A DNA stretch of 64,000 nucleotides from Lineolata rhizophorae (GCA_010093515.1 MU001678.1:805325-869324), one strand, 5' to 3'; shown: positions 23,629 to 35,387, numbered from the stretch's first letter. Notes: generated from the letters alone by a model not told the origin. A program made the numbers and translations.

Positions 23629-24961
23629 AGTCGACCATAAATGTCGACTTGGTGATAGCCTTACTTCACCATGGGGTTTCCCGCCCTGTGGACGAACTAG
23701 CCCCATTGGGGCCGGCGGGCCGGAGCCTCATTCGATCCCCGCAGCGGAGAACCACGTCTCGGTCCGCCCGACGACGTTAGTGCAATGGTATATGCTTGAA
23801 CCAGTCGGCCATCAATGTCGACTTGGTCGTGATAGCATGGCATCACCATGGGGAGGAACCGACCCCTATGAGATGGTGAGCTCGGTGCCGCCGAAATGGT
23901 GTATGAGCGAGGCGTTGGCCAGTGTTGGGAAAAGGCTAGTCGATTATCGACATCGACTGAAGAAGAAAGCCGGGATTTGATATCCCTGGCTTCCGGGGGG
24001 GCAGGCTCGTGATAAGAACTTGTCCCACCCAAAACCAAAGGGACGTATACGGCGCCCGGGTCGCAAAGCCAGTGCTAACGAGCCCCCCCAACCTGGTGGC
24101 GGGAACTACCGCCGACATCATTTTTGGCCCCGATTGGGGGAACACAGATTGTGTTTGCTCCTGCACACCAACAGTGCAGGGAGCATAAGATCCCGTGGTT
24201 CGGAGAACCAGCGCCAACTGGCTCAATGAGGATCAAGAGCAAGATGCCGCACATGGCGGCCCCGGGGTACGGGGGATTGGGGGGGGGGGGACGGGAGTCG
24301 ACCAGCGACGTCGACTGAACAACCAGCCACGCTGTGCGTTGGCTGCGAAGAAAGACGGCTGGCGTCGTCTTCACAAACGGTTGTGGGGGGACGAGATACG
24401 GCTCTTTTCATGGAGTGCCGTGTCTCGCTCCTCCCTGCACAACCGAATGAGACATGGATATTTCTCCGAGGATACTATCCTCGACGCTTACACCGCTGGG
24501 TTGCGGCCCAGTTCCATGCTCAACCCCCCTTTGCGGACCCGTGATTACCACGCGGTACGCACACAGTGGGGCCGCAACGAGCGGACCCACGTAGATTTTG
24601 ATGAGCGCCGGCGGGCGAACTTGCCGGCGCCGGGCTCGGGCAGCCCCAGCCACTGGGCTCAACAACATCCCCGGCCACGCCCAATGGGTTGTGGGCCGGC
24701 AGGCCCGACGCTTCTCTTCGCCCTCCCAGAGGGCTCAGAAAGAAAAGCGCAAGTCAAAGGGGAAGGCGCCGGCGGCCTCCCTTCGGCTAGGCGGGGCGAG
24801 TCGACCATCAATGTCGACTGACGAAGCTGTGGCAGGAACTCTGTCGCGGGTCTCGCGGCCCAGCGGTTGCCCTCAGAGAAGGGCTCTGAAAAGAAAGGGG
24901 CTCAGTTCCCTTCGGGGACACACCCTCGCCCCTCATGACGAGTCGACCATAAATGTCGGCT
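23629..24961. repeat. Six copies of a palindromic 21-bp motif
   Basis: The motif AGTCGAC-(7 nt, usually CATNAAT)-GTCGACT, a near-perfect inverted repeat, occurs at 23629-23649, 23803-23823, 23938-23958 (variant), 24296-24316, 24799-24819 and 24941-24961. Neighbouring sequence is partly shared between copies 5 and 6 (GAGGGCTC/GAAAAG blocks before the motif). In one plus-strand frame it codes ESTINVD or a variant. Confidence 0.75.
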
Positions 24962-25154
24962 GGAGAAGACTTCCGTCCGTCGGTTGGGCCGGGACGCCTC
25001 CCGCCGTCCTCAGTGAGGAGGACTTTGGAGCGAGAGGTTGGCTGAAAATGGCCTGCGGTCGCCGTGGTGGTGATCGTGGTCGTGATGGTGGCAGTGGCCG
25101 TAGTGGTGGCGACCACGGCCGTCGCGGCGGAAGCAGGAAGGGCATTGCCCGTCA

Positions 25155-25260
25155 GCCCGGGCTCTGGTGGAAAGCCCGGGCTAAGGTGGAAAGTCCGGGC
25201 TCAGGCGGAAAGCCCGGACTCAGGCGGAAAGCCCGGGCTCAGGCGGAAAGCCCGGGCTCG
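25155..25260 (+). repeat. 19-bp tandem repeat, 5.5 copies
   Basis: Units of GCCCGGGCTCAGGCGGAAA start at 25155, 25174, 25193, 25212 and 25231, with a partial sixth from 25250. Each unit carries the self-complementary CCCGGG. Copies differ by one to three bases, so the array is fairly young. Confidence 0.9.
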
Positions 25261-27172
25261 TCGCATTTGATCCGACGAGGCGAAGCCTGTGGGCGCCAAT
25301 TGCCGGCGCACGCAGAGAGGCGGCAACCCGAGAGAGTGTCGTTGGGAAGGCGCCGGGCGGGAGCGGCGAGAAGGAGGATCCACAAACGCCAGGGCGGCGA
25401 TAAGTCTCTAAGTCCTGACTTGCCGCCAACGGAGGATTAATTGCGCCGTGGCAGTTCCCCTATGCAAGCGCAAGGAGGGCGGCAGGTGCCCTGAGCCCTG
25501 AACCAGGACTGACAGATCGTGGACCCAGCTATCGCTGGTCCATACGACAACTTATTCGCCTCCCAGACCACCACAAGGCCTTCCTGAGGACTTCCCGCCA
25601 GCCATTGGATCGTCGGACAAGGGATCGCTTCTTTGCAATCGTTTTTAACCACAAACCGGGGTGGCTAGGTCAAGTCGACGACCCCCATATCCGCTACGAC
25701 AGCTTCGATTCCGAATACCGGCACAAGGAATGGCCCACCGATCTCCGGCAAGGTTGGCACGAGGTCAATGCGGACTGAAAGATTCGAGATGCAATTAAAC
25801 GCAGAAGACCATAGCCAGGAGCCCTGCGCTCGTAGATGACGAGTGACCAAAACGAATACATCGATCCAGGTTCTGGGGCCGCCGCAAGCTGCTCATGCCG
25901 TGGGAGGAGGTCTTCTTCTGAGTCATGCGTGGTATCGGTGAAGCACATCGTACGCTGCTTCACGGTGTACCTTCCAAGACGAGGCGGTCTAGAGTTATCG
26001 AGAGCCAGGAGCAGGCAAAACATGGCGTGACTGGCTTCCCATACCGCTAACGATCGGGAAGGGGCGCTGCAAAGTCCAGGAAAGAGGCGTGCTTCTTGGG
26101 CCCTCCAGCCGGACGAAGTAGCCACGACTCCCTCTAGTCCAAAAAAAAAAAAAATGAACAGATGGATGACTCGATTAGGCCACAGTTTCGCATTACTTGC
26201 CATCTGACCGACATTCGCAACAAGGCGGCTAGGAATCCTGATGCAAAATGATCATGCTGTCGATAAATTTGGGTATTTCCACCAAGGCTGAACTGAAGGC
26301 TGCGCGCGTGTTTCTCATCATGCGGCTCATTTGTGGGGTTTCCGGAGTTCGGTCAGACGCACCACCTGCTGTTGTGCGAAGCAGGTACGACGAGGATACC
26401 GTTCCACGGGCGGCTGCTGCCCGTGCCCATCTACATCAGTCGAAGGAACGAGTGTCGGGCAACCTTCTCTAGACAGCTAAGAGCTCAAGTGGCGCCACGG
26501 CACCGGGTCGGGGATGACGTGAGTGATTGAGAGATCGGAAGGACAGCCTTCGTAGAGACGTAGGAGCGCTCTAGAAGGGCAGGGATGCCTTGGACGACCT
26601 CTGGTACTGCCAATACTGACAGGGAAGTCACGTCCCATGGCACCCGGCCAAACCCATCAGGCAACATCGATCGCCACCGCCACCGCTCCCAGAGACCTCG
26701 ACACTTAAAAGCTTTTCTTCCCTCCACCCCTTGCCATTTGAACGACCTCCCTCTCTCTGCCCTCGACATTTGAAAGACTACTCTCCTTCCGCCTCCTCAA
26801 GACATCAAATATCTTTCTCCCATCAAATGTTTTTCTCCCACCCTGTGCGTTGGCGTCAGCCCACGCCAGAAACCTGGGCTCTGCTCTTCCTCAACCGAGA
26901 GGGCCTACATTTGGCCACTTCGAGTGCGTGATTGGCGCCGATATCGAGGAGGGGAGGAAGAGGTCAACCTCTGCGTTATCGATCCCCGTACTTTTGATAA
27001 AGTTCGTGTGAATTCTTGACACAGTTGCCGAGGGTCCAGAAAACTGATGCTTTGTTAGCGCAAGGGAGACAATCAAACGTCAAACGAGCACAAAGGCTTG
27101 ATGCTTTCCCTTACGAAGCAAAACGCAACGAGAACCCTAACGTGGGTACAATGCGCGGACTGTAAAGAACTG

Positions 27173-27233
27173 GTGGGAACGAATCCCACGCCCGGGAATG
27201 GCTGCTTTGGGAGCCTTCCCAAAGCAGCCATTC
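27173..27233. other. Two adjacent perfect hairpins
   Basis: First: GTGGGA-ACGAA-TCCCAC at 27173-27189. Second: arms AATGGCTGCTTTGGGA at 27197-27212 and its exact complement at 27217-27232, loop GCCT, extended by one more G-C pair to 17 bp. The second is far beyond chance for this position. No T-run follows, so it is not a typical terminator. Confidence 0.8.
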
Positions 27234-28965
27234 GAGAAAGAGTCTGCAGAGGACGCACACAACTTCGCGAAGGACAAATCGCAATACATGGCGCCAGTGT
27301 GGATTCTTCCAGAACTGGGTCATGCGACCAGGTTTGGTCGTCACAAGACGATGGAAGACTGTCTAGAAATCGTCGATATATTGAAGGACGATATCTTGGG
27401 ATCATGAATCCCAAAACCGCCCTAGGGAAACCTTTTGTCTTCACAACAGAAGACTCTGGGACATCGAGAAACGGAGTCCAGCCGACATCAGCAGGCGGAT
27501 GTCCGTCGAAGGCCTCGAAGGCCTCCTAAACACTCCCGAACCTCTTCCTGTGACATCGTTCCGGGGGGGAGGGGGGGAAGGTGAGACGTTAGTAACCTTG
27601 CAGAAAAAGAGAACGGAAGGAACAATCGTGAAGAGGATAAAAAGGTCAGACTCGAGGAAAAAACTTTGTACGTAAAGTTGAACCAGTGTCGCCAATTTTA
27701 AACGTCATGATGACGATGCAGACGCGCCGAAGGCGCGCCACACTTTCCAGCCGGTGTCGTGGTGTTGAGAAAGTTGCAGACGTTGTTACAGTTTGCAGTG
27801 AGAAGACGTTGAAGGGGTGGCAAAGCAGATTGTGAGGGCGACATACAGTTTGGACCGGACGAAGGATTCCTGAACGTGGGATCAAACCCGCGGCCTGTAT
27901 CATCTATCTGAAGCTTCTTCACCATCATGCAGCGGCACTCTGGCACTCTCCACGGTGGTAATGCACTATGCGGAAAGTACAGCAACCTCGCCGACGAGAC
28001 GCAGCACTGCGTTTCTGCAGCGACAACACAGATAGCGCAGATGACTCGCAGGGAGGATGAAAATCACGCGGTAACCTCGCAGCTAGAACACGCATACGGC
28101 AGCAATTTTGCGCCGGGGTTCCAGACGGTGCAATGGCCTTGCGGTGAGCCCGCAGCCAAACCACATATCCAGCCGCGGAAAATGATGCGGCGTCATAAAT
28201 CGAATGCAATGGGGTGAAAATGACGCCACATTATGATGACGAGGCTACACTTTTGAGCCTTACTCCAATCTAGTGGCGGCAATAACTCCGCCGGCGGGCC
28301 GGGTGAGAGGCCACAGTCATGGCCGACCACGATTACCTTCAACGATATCGCGAGTTTAGACGGCCCCATTGTAGGCCCAAACGAGTGCGCCATAGCGACA
28401 TGGCGTAGCTGGCATCGTCCGACGCGAGTCCGCCCCGGCGGGGCCGAGTCTCTCTCAGGGCTCGCCCCGTCGCGGGCGGTGGAATAGGGGACAAGCTGGG
28501 AGATCCAATTCCATGGAGGCGCCGGGCGGATGCGCCATGACCACATGGCGGAATTCCGAGGTATCGGACGATGCCGAGCTTGTCGGCCATGCCGGTGGCG
28601 CCGTCCTCCTTCCGAGAAGACGGACGTCATTCGGGACGGTGCAGGGTCTCAAGGACATTGCCGCCGTTGCGGCTTCGGAAAAAGTGTCCTCAGCGAGGAC
28701 GATAATGACGATGTAGAGGAGGGGGGTCAGAGGCCGAAGGGCGCCAAGCGACGCAGGGAATGACGGGCGACCGTCGGCAAGAACGGAAAAGGAAAGAAGG
28801 AGTGGGGTCGCCGTGGGCGACGGAGGGAAGAATGGGGATGGAGGGGGAAATATGGGGAAGGTGGGAGGAAGATGAAGGGGAGGAGTCGGAGTCCGACTCG
28901 GAACAAAGGCGCGAAGCTGCCATGATCCAGGGTGACTCGGCGGTGGAGGGGCCGAGTTTGCCATA

Positions 28966-29064
28966 GAGGAAGAGGATGAGTACTCAATGGAAAAGGAAGA
29001 GGATGAGTACTCAATGAAGGAAGAGGATGAGTACTCAATGAAAGAAGAGGATGGGTACTCAATG
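28966..29064 (+). repeat. Acidic coding-type minisatellite, 24-bp unit
   Basis: Four copies of GAGGATGAGTACTCAATG with an A/G-rich spacer; one spacer is 6 bp longer. The unit length is a multiple of three, and one frame reads EEDEYSM repeated (EEDEYSMKEEDEYSMKEEDG), which suggests the repeat grew while coding. Confidence 0.8.
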
Positions 29065-29382
29065 GAGTCTGGGGGCAGAGACGCCCATGGAGGAAGACGG
29101 TCCCGCTGCAGAAAAGGGTGCGGCTAAGGAGGATAATGATTCCTCGATAGAAAAAGGCGGGGTCGAGGGCGAGAACAATAATCACGAAAGGGACTCCGCC
29201 GGGAAGAATAGGGGGTCAAGAACCAGAATGACCCCCAAGCGCAGGAGGCAGAGAGGAAGGATGACAACCCATGGAAAAAGGCGGAGTGGGAGGAGGTTAA
29301 TTCCGTTATGGGTGATGACTCCTCAGCAGATGAGTAGAAGGACGAAAAGACGCCCTGGAAGAATGGCGAATGACTGGGGTCC

Positions 29383-29384
<2 letters not shown>

Positions 29385-29415
<31 letters not shown>
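29385..29415 (+). repeat. G31 homopolymer
   Basis: Thirty-one consecutive G preceded by CCCC. Its true length may differ because such runs are hard to sequence. It can form G-quadruplexes. Confidence 0.85.
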
Positions 29416-30240
29416 CGACGCGCCCATGAGGGAGAGCGGCTCCCTGATGAAGGAGTCTGAGGACAGGAATGCGCCCTGAAGAACGGCACGCTGCGCAATG
29501 GAGAAGCCCAAGGGCAGCGAGACGCTCGTGGAAGAGGACGACTCCGACATGGAGGATGGCGAAATCCGGACAAGTCTATGGAAGGCCCGCCACGGACGCT
29601 TGAACAAGTCAAAGACAGCGGAAAATGACGAATTTGGCTAGAAGGGTATTTTGGCATCCCGCCGGACGTCAGTGGTAACTAGAAAGAGCCGTTGACGACA
29701 TGATGGGCCCTTACGCGGCGTGGTGCGTCCCCGGCGCTACTACTGCGAATGTCGCACCGGCGATATGAAGGAAGGGGACTACACCGGGCCTAAACAAAAG
29801 ACATTACCGAGAGGTTCCAGCGAAAGTACTAGAGAAGAACGTCAAAACGAGCGTGGTCATCCAAGACAACTTACCTATCTGGACGGGAGTAGAATATACT
29901 TGCCCCAAAGGTCCGTGGTTGACGGTCCGAAGGAAGGTGAGCTTTACGCTAGCGACCAGCTATCATTAAGTCAAGGGTTCGGGTCGCACCTCCATGCCAC
30001 CGGCCAAGCCACAGGCACAGTCACCGATAAGGAATACTAGGAAATGGTCTCAGGTGCTGGAGGTAAACGTTTCAAAGGGCTTACTAAATGAGCGTGGGCG
30101 AAGATGCCAAACAAGCGAGTATCTAGGTAGCCTGGGGTCCGCGCAGCTGATCCGCTCCAATAGAAGTTGGGCTGCCAACGGATGATTATCATCAACACCA
30201 AACCTCCCGGGGCTGGCGTGTTGCGTGTTTGCCATCACAT

Positions 30241-31154
30241 TGTCCTAGTTTCAAGTGGCATGCAAGCGCGAAAAGGAGGACAAACAGGAACGAGAGATCG
30301 TGACGGGGCAAAAGCATGATAACACTCTTTGGCAAACAGAGCGATCTTTAAAACAAGAGTAAAAAGAGTCAGTCGTAACCATCTGAGCTGCTGGGCCTTG
30401 CATTTACAAATTGTTCAAGACGCTCTATTGATATGAAAAGGAGACCCTAGAGAAGTGGAATAAAGAAAAATAGAAAGTTATGAAGAAAGAGAAGCACGCT
30501 ACCGGTCTAGAATAATCTTTCTTCCGGCACGTACATCAACCTGCAGTTGCGCTGCTATCCTCCGGGAGGTTAGTCCTATGCACACCCACTGCGGCCCATC
30601 TCACATTATCCCGCATGAACTGTCCAATGCCCTACAATGACTATCGTACCGCCCTCGAGTGATGGAGGTTTCGTAGAATAACACGGAAAGCCTAGCTTAA
30701 TGGCGCACTTTCAAATGAGACTTTCGGCCGCGGATGACGTAGCTGTGTGGGCGAGTTAGCAACAACTTCGTCTTTTGCTATGTTAACAACTGCTAAGAGC
30801 TACTAGGCTATTGAGGCTCAACTAGCGCGTTCGCGCCTCGCAGTATGCGTAGCAGCCGCCAGAACTTATGAACTAGATGGAAAGGAAATGGGCAAAAAGA
30901 GAAGCAGAAAAGAACTTGTCAATGGCGCAAAACGGGATTTGAGTTAAGATAAAATTTCAGGAAATCAGAAAATTGCGCAGAAATGCAGACGGGAAAACCG
31001 GACGAAAAGAAATAACGGAGGTGGGCAGATAAATGAGGGTAAAAGTAAAAACAGAGAGAATGATCGAAGAATCGTGGCTGGAACCAAGAACCGAAAGAGG
31101 AGAATATCGGAAACGAGAAGGAAGAAAGCCGAGAGTTGTAAAGTTGACTATCAC
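30241..31154. other. Intergenic, 3' flank of methyltransferase gene
   Basis: No gene seen. The stretch next to 31154 is the probable 3' untranslated region of the minus-strand methyltransferase gene. Confidence 0.5.
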
Positions 31155-32622
31155 TCACAGCTTGTGCTCCCTCATCTTCGTCCGATCCTGTAGACTCTTC
31201 CTCACGTGTGCCAAGTACACATGCATCGACTCTAGATTCCATCCCTTCGCAGTAAACACCCTCAAACTCATCGCAGTGATCCCATCCAAGAGCGCCATTA
31301 AAGTCAATCCGCCCACCTCGCGCAGGTCTTCCTGCCTGCCCCAGTCGCCCACCGGCATCGTGAAAACGTCCTGCGTCACGTCGACAAACCCAGCCTCTGC
31401 GAGCCACTCTCTCAGCTTGGGGCCCGGCTCCGGCTCGTAGCCGTAGTCTCGGATGCCATCTGCGATCTGGCGGCTCCACTCGTCAATGATACCAGTCTCG
31501 CGGATTTTGCCGCGGGTTTCGGGATTCTCGGCCAAGAACTCCATGTCGAATTCATGGAACTCGGCCCAGCCACCGTATGTTGTCTGGCGGTAGGCTTGCG
31601 CGAGAAGCCGGGGCCAGTCTTTGATGGCTCCGGCTAGGTAGCGGCCGTGAATCAGGTTGAATGAATAGGTATATGTCCAAGGCTCTTCCACGTCGTCAAT
31701 CTCGAAGCGGACGTTGGGAGGGTAGCTAGTAAGATGGCAAGAAGCTCGAGTAAGTCGCGGAGTAGAAAGGAGCTTGAAGAAAAGAGTAAGCTACGCACCT
31801 TTCGACCTGAGTTGGGCTCACGTCGATGCCGTGCACCTGTTCCAGCAAGAATTTAACACCTCAGCGACGGCATTTCAACAAATGGTGACGGTCTCGATGC
31901 GGCACAAGAAACTGCAATATCGCTGTGCTCTTACAGTAGCCGATGGGTACTTAACCGCCACATCAACTGCCCAATTGCCCGTTCCTAGCAACATCTTCAG
32001 CATCACCTATCCATGGTACCCTCAGGACACGCAAACTGCCTCACCGGTGCCAAGGTCAAGGATTCGGTGCGGTTGGGGTGAAATAGGCGCAAGATGCAGA
32101 GCACCGTTGAGCCGTAGCGTCACGAGGTGATGGATCAACTCGAGGCGCTCGCCCTCGTACTGTACAATGTCAGCTCAGACCGAGTCCCGGGATAGCCGAT
32201 AAAAGACAGGTCCGGCTCACTAACTTCGTCGTTGGGGAGAAAGTAGGCTAGCAAGCAGAGTTAGCTATCACGAGACGCGCGCATGGGCCCTCCAACAACA
32301 CCGCGAGAGAAACGTCCAACAAAAGCAAGACAGGATTCAGTGAGACGCTCCGGCAACGCGTCCAAGCAAGAACAGAGCCGCGCATCATTCGTCTCGAGCC
32401 AATCTTGCCATCGAGTCCGTTGAAAACCCCGATGGCGCAAACAACGCCTTGAACTCTCACCAAAGCCCAACAAAGAAAGCACACACCTTCGCTAAGCGCG
32501 TGGTACCTCCGCCCGTTCTCGTAGTGGAAGTCGAAGATGAAGCTTTTCGCGGAGCTAGTAGAGCCCGGGGGCTCATCGAAGGCCGAGTCTCTGGCATCGG
32601 ACATATCGGAGTCGACGTCCAT
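31155..32622 (-). CDS. LaeA-like SAM-dependent methyltransferase
   Basis: Class I methyltransferase of the fungal LaeA/UMTA group (regulators of secondary metabolism or small-molecule methylases). Six exons, minus strand: 32622-32487, 32247-32225, 32159-32045, 31984-31935, 31836-31799, 31725-31155. All junctions are GT-AG and keep frame, giving 310 residues. Landmarks: FDFHYENGRRYHAL near residue 30-43, YFLPNDEYEGERLELIHHLV (47-66), SAM motif I ILDLGTGTGNWAVDVA (86-100), HGIDVSPTQ after it, then PPNVRFEIDDVEEPWTY and the family signature LIHGRYLAGAIKDWPRL. The start chosen is the ATG at MDVDSDMSDARDS, typical for this group; an upstream in-frame ATG at 32883 would add an unlikely tail. Five introns in 1.5 kb is dense. 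The gene is divergent from TIM50. Its target is unknown; a role in the cluster 15 kb away is only a thought. Confidence 0.85.
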
Positions 32623-33282
32623 AGTTGTCAAGGCCGGAGCGTGGAGATCGGGGGAGGCGGTCGAGGCAGAAGAAGTGATTGTTGGTGGTGGGGTGGAAGT
32701 AGAGGAAGGAGGAGAGTCGTAGACGTAGGGGAATTGGCAGATGGAGGGCACATGGTTGTGGGTGCCACTTGTGGTAATGAGCCGTGGAGCGACAGGTGAC
32801 CGATGAGTCTGGAAGGAGCAATGAAGTCGAAGCCAAAGTATGGAAGCGATTGCGCTCGGCGCCGGCACGGCGGGAACCCGCAATATGCCGGATTAGGCAA
32901 TTCTTTGCCTAGGCGATGGCGACAACGGAGGGACGAGAAACCACGGGGGGCTATGGAATGCAAACGCCCGGGCCGTTGGGAGGGAGAACGTCGGGTTGGG
33001 CCGGCGATCAATGGAAAAGAGTCAACAGCGCCTGGTTCGGTTGGACGTCGCCAGCGGAGTGGGAGAAAGGCGCTCGCGGAAGGCGCAGGGGTGCCTAGGA
33101 GTTTGACGCACAGACCACATCATCCGAGCTAGCTCACCTTCCCGAGATTTTCGCTCCTCCGACGAAGCTGCCCGCATCACCACCACCCCGTCCGCCAGGC
33201 TCTTGATGCCCTCCACGCGCGCTAGCTCGTAGCGCACCTTTCTCTCCATTCGATTCCCCTGCCCTACTCCCTCCGTCTCGCA
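32623..33282. promoter_or_regulatory. Divergent promoter region, methyltransferase / TIM50
   Basis: 660 bp between two start codons facing away from each other. No clear TATA box was found. Open frames here are shadows or upstream extensions. Confidence 0.5.
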
Positions 33283-35387
33283 ATGCTCGTCCGCACCGCC
33301 GCCCGCCTGGCGGCGCGGCGCGCCACCGTCGCCGCACCTTCTCCGTCCTCCTTCCTGCCGACCACATTCAGTAGCACCACCGCCACATCGCCACTATTAC
33401 CATTGACGAGCCTCTCGCGGAGCGCTCTCACTGGTTCGGTCGCCCCCATCGCCCTCACCCAATCCCGCCACAAGACCAGCAAGCCCGGTCCCAGCGGCGC
33501 CAACGCGGCCAAGAAGTTCGGCGGTGCCGGCGCCGGCGCCTCGTCTTCCAGCAGCGATTCGCGCAGCGTGCATGAGCATAGGCGCCAGGGCCTGTCATCC
33601 AATGCGAACAAAGCTGGCGCGGCCGCCAGCGGAAGCGCAGCCGGTAGCGCAAGCGGCGGTGCGCGGTACGATAGCGCGCAAGAGGAGTTCGCGAGCGCGG
33701 AGACGCCTGAGTCGAATCGGACGGAGCCGACTGAGAATAAAGATGGCACGGAAGGAAAGGAAGCCGGAGAGAAGCAGCAGGACGAACTCCCAGATCTAAG
33801 GCAGGGCATCCCGTCGACGTTTGCGGCCGAGTTTGGGGTTGGAGAGGCGGCGCGGGGACGGGAGAAGGCTACCGAGACAACAGGGCAGGGAGTGGGACAA
33901 AGGCAGCCCGAAGGGCAGCAGGAGCGCGGGATTGAGGACTCGGGCACTACGGCGACGGGCGAAGAGGAGGCGGCTGCGCGCGAATCCGGTGGCGGACCCG
34001 GTGCCGGCCGCGGCCCCCATGGCCGCGAAGGCGAGCTGCCCAAGAGCGCCTACGAGACGTCCGCGGACCGCCGCCGCAACCAGATGGCCAACTGGATGTA
34101 CGCGTCGATGGCGTTCTTCTTGCTGACCGGGGTCGCGTACCTCGGCCGCGCGTGGGACACAGACGCCGAGGCCGCCGCGCATCCCGACGTGCCATCGGGG
34201 TGGTCGCCGTCGGCCATGTACGCGCGCGCCAGCGCTCGCCTCGCTTCCCAGATGGGGTACTACACGGAGCCGACTTTTCCGAAGCTGCTGCCGGACATGG
34301 GCGGTGGGGAGAAGCCGCCCACGTTGGTGATCAGTCTCGAGGATTTGATGGTGCATAGCGAGTGGAGCAGGGAGCACGGCTGGCGCATGCCCAAGAGGCC
34401 TGGCGTGGACTACTTTTTGAGATATCTGAGCCAATATTATGAGCTCGTAGTTTTCACCAGTTTACCCATGCAGACGGCGGATCCTATTATTCGCAAGCTA
34501 GACCCGTTTCACATCATCATGTGGCCGCTTTTCAGGGAGGCGACGAGGTATGAGAAGGGGGAGTATATCAAGGTGAGTGTCGAATCCGCAAGTTACACGG
34601 AATTAGCACAATGTGCGTGCAGAACACATCTAACGCGTGTTTATCTCAGGATCTCTCCTACCTTAACCGTGACCTCTCCAAGGTGATCCTCGTCGACACG
34701 AACCCCTCACATGCCCGCAACCAGCCCGAAAATGCAATCATCCTGCCCCCCTGGAAAGGCGACCCGCGCGACAAGTCCCTCGTTGCTTTGATCCCGTTCC
34801 TCGAATACGCCGCCACCATGGGCGTCTCGGACGTGCGCAAGCTGCTCGCGTCGTTTCCGCACCTGCCAGAGACGCGCGAGAACAAGTCCAAGAGCCGATC
34901 AACGACGATGATCCCGGCGCCGGATGGCGCCGCAGGCGCGGAGATCCCGACGCCGACAACGCCCGTCGATGGGACGACGCTGCCGGTGGAGTTCGCGCAG
35001 AGAGAGTCGCGTGCAAGGGCCGAATTCGAGAAGCAGCTGGCCGAGTGGCGGGCCAAGCGCCCGAAGCACTCGGGCGCGTCGTGGCTGGCCGGGGCGCTGG
35101 GCCTGAAGCCGGCCAACATGAGCTTGATGGTGCCCGTGGGCGGCGAGGAGTCGGCGGCGGAGGCGTTCACCAAGGGCAAGATGCCGAGCGACGTGATACG
35201 CGAGCGGGGTCAACGACAGTATGAGATGCTGGAGAAGGATATTCGCGAGAACGGCGAGAAGTGGTTGCGGGAGATGGCGGAGGAGGAGAAGAGGTTGCAG
35301 GAGGAGCAGATGAAGAGTTGGAGGGGGAGTATGGGGTTGTTTGGGGGTGGGGGCCAGCAGGGAGGACAGCAGGAGGAGAAGAAGTGA
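33283..35387 (+). CDS. tim50: Mitochondrial inner-membrane translocase subunit TIM50
   Basis: TIM50 is the presequence receptor of the TIM23 complex in the mitochondrial inner membrane. Two exons (33283-34572, 34650-35387; intron 77 nt, GTGAGT...CAG) give 675 residues. Layout: Arg/Ala-rich mitochondrial presequence (MLVRTAARLAARRATVAA), a long low-complexity Ala/Gly/Glu/Gln matrix segment to about residue 265, a membrane span at about 272-290 (MYASMAFFLLTGVAYLGRAW), then the FCP1-like domain. There RPGVDYFLRYLSQYYELVVF, DPFHIIMWPLFREATRY and, after the intron, DLSYLNRDLSKVILVDTNP are diagnostic. The phosphatase DxDxT motif is replaced by SLEDL, as expected for non-catalytic Tim50. A charged, glutamate-rich tail follows. 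The N-terminal segment is longer than in most family members (usual total about 480-560). Confidence 0.94.

Larger units (their letters stand above)
20470..30240. mobile_element. Repeat-rich accessory block, possibly an old mobile element of unknown family
   Basis: GC-richer than both flanks and full of overlapping, moderately long open frames on both strands with biased composition (Arg/Gly/Pro-rich). Examples are 20595-20918, 21105-21620, 24195-24821, 24598-25440 (containing an RGG-like GRRGGDRGRDGGSGRSGGDH piece) and 29051-29479. I found no reverse transcriptase, integrase, transposase, capsid or envelope signature and no convincing terminal repeats, so the family cannot be named. The U2-like promoter and pyrimidine-rich leader at the left end suggest a transcription unit reading right. 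A second pyrimidine-rich stretch with repeated CATTTGAA / ACATCAAAT motifs lies at about 26700-26850 and may mark another unit. Old and broken in appearance. Confidence 0.3.

Noticed and set aside
27870-27900. GGGATCAAACCCGC resembling a tRNA T-arm on the minus strand
   Set aside because: T-stem does not pair properly and no acceptor or anticodon arm is present.
28690-29185. Pro/Ser/Phe-rich minus-strand frames
   Set aside because: Complement of purine-biased sequence with a minisatellite; no domain.
30550-30600. GGGAGGTTAGT resembling a 5S rRNA internal control region
   Set aside because: The rest of the 5S rRNA sequence is absent on both sides.
33264-34043. 259-codon minus-strand frame
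   Set aside because: Antisense shadow of TIM50 exon 1; the plus-strand frame has the family motifs.
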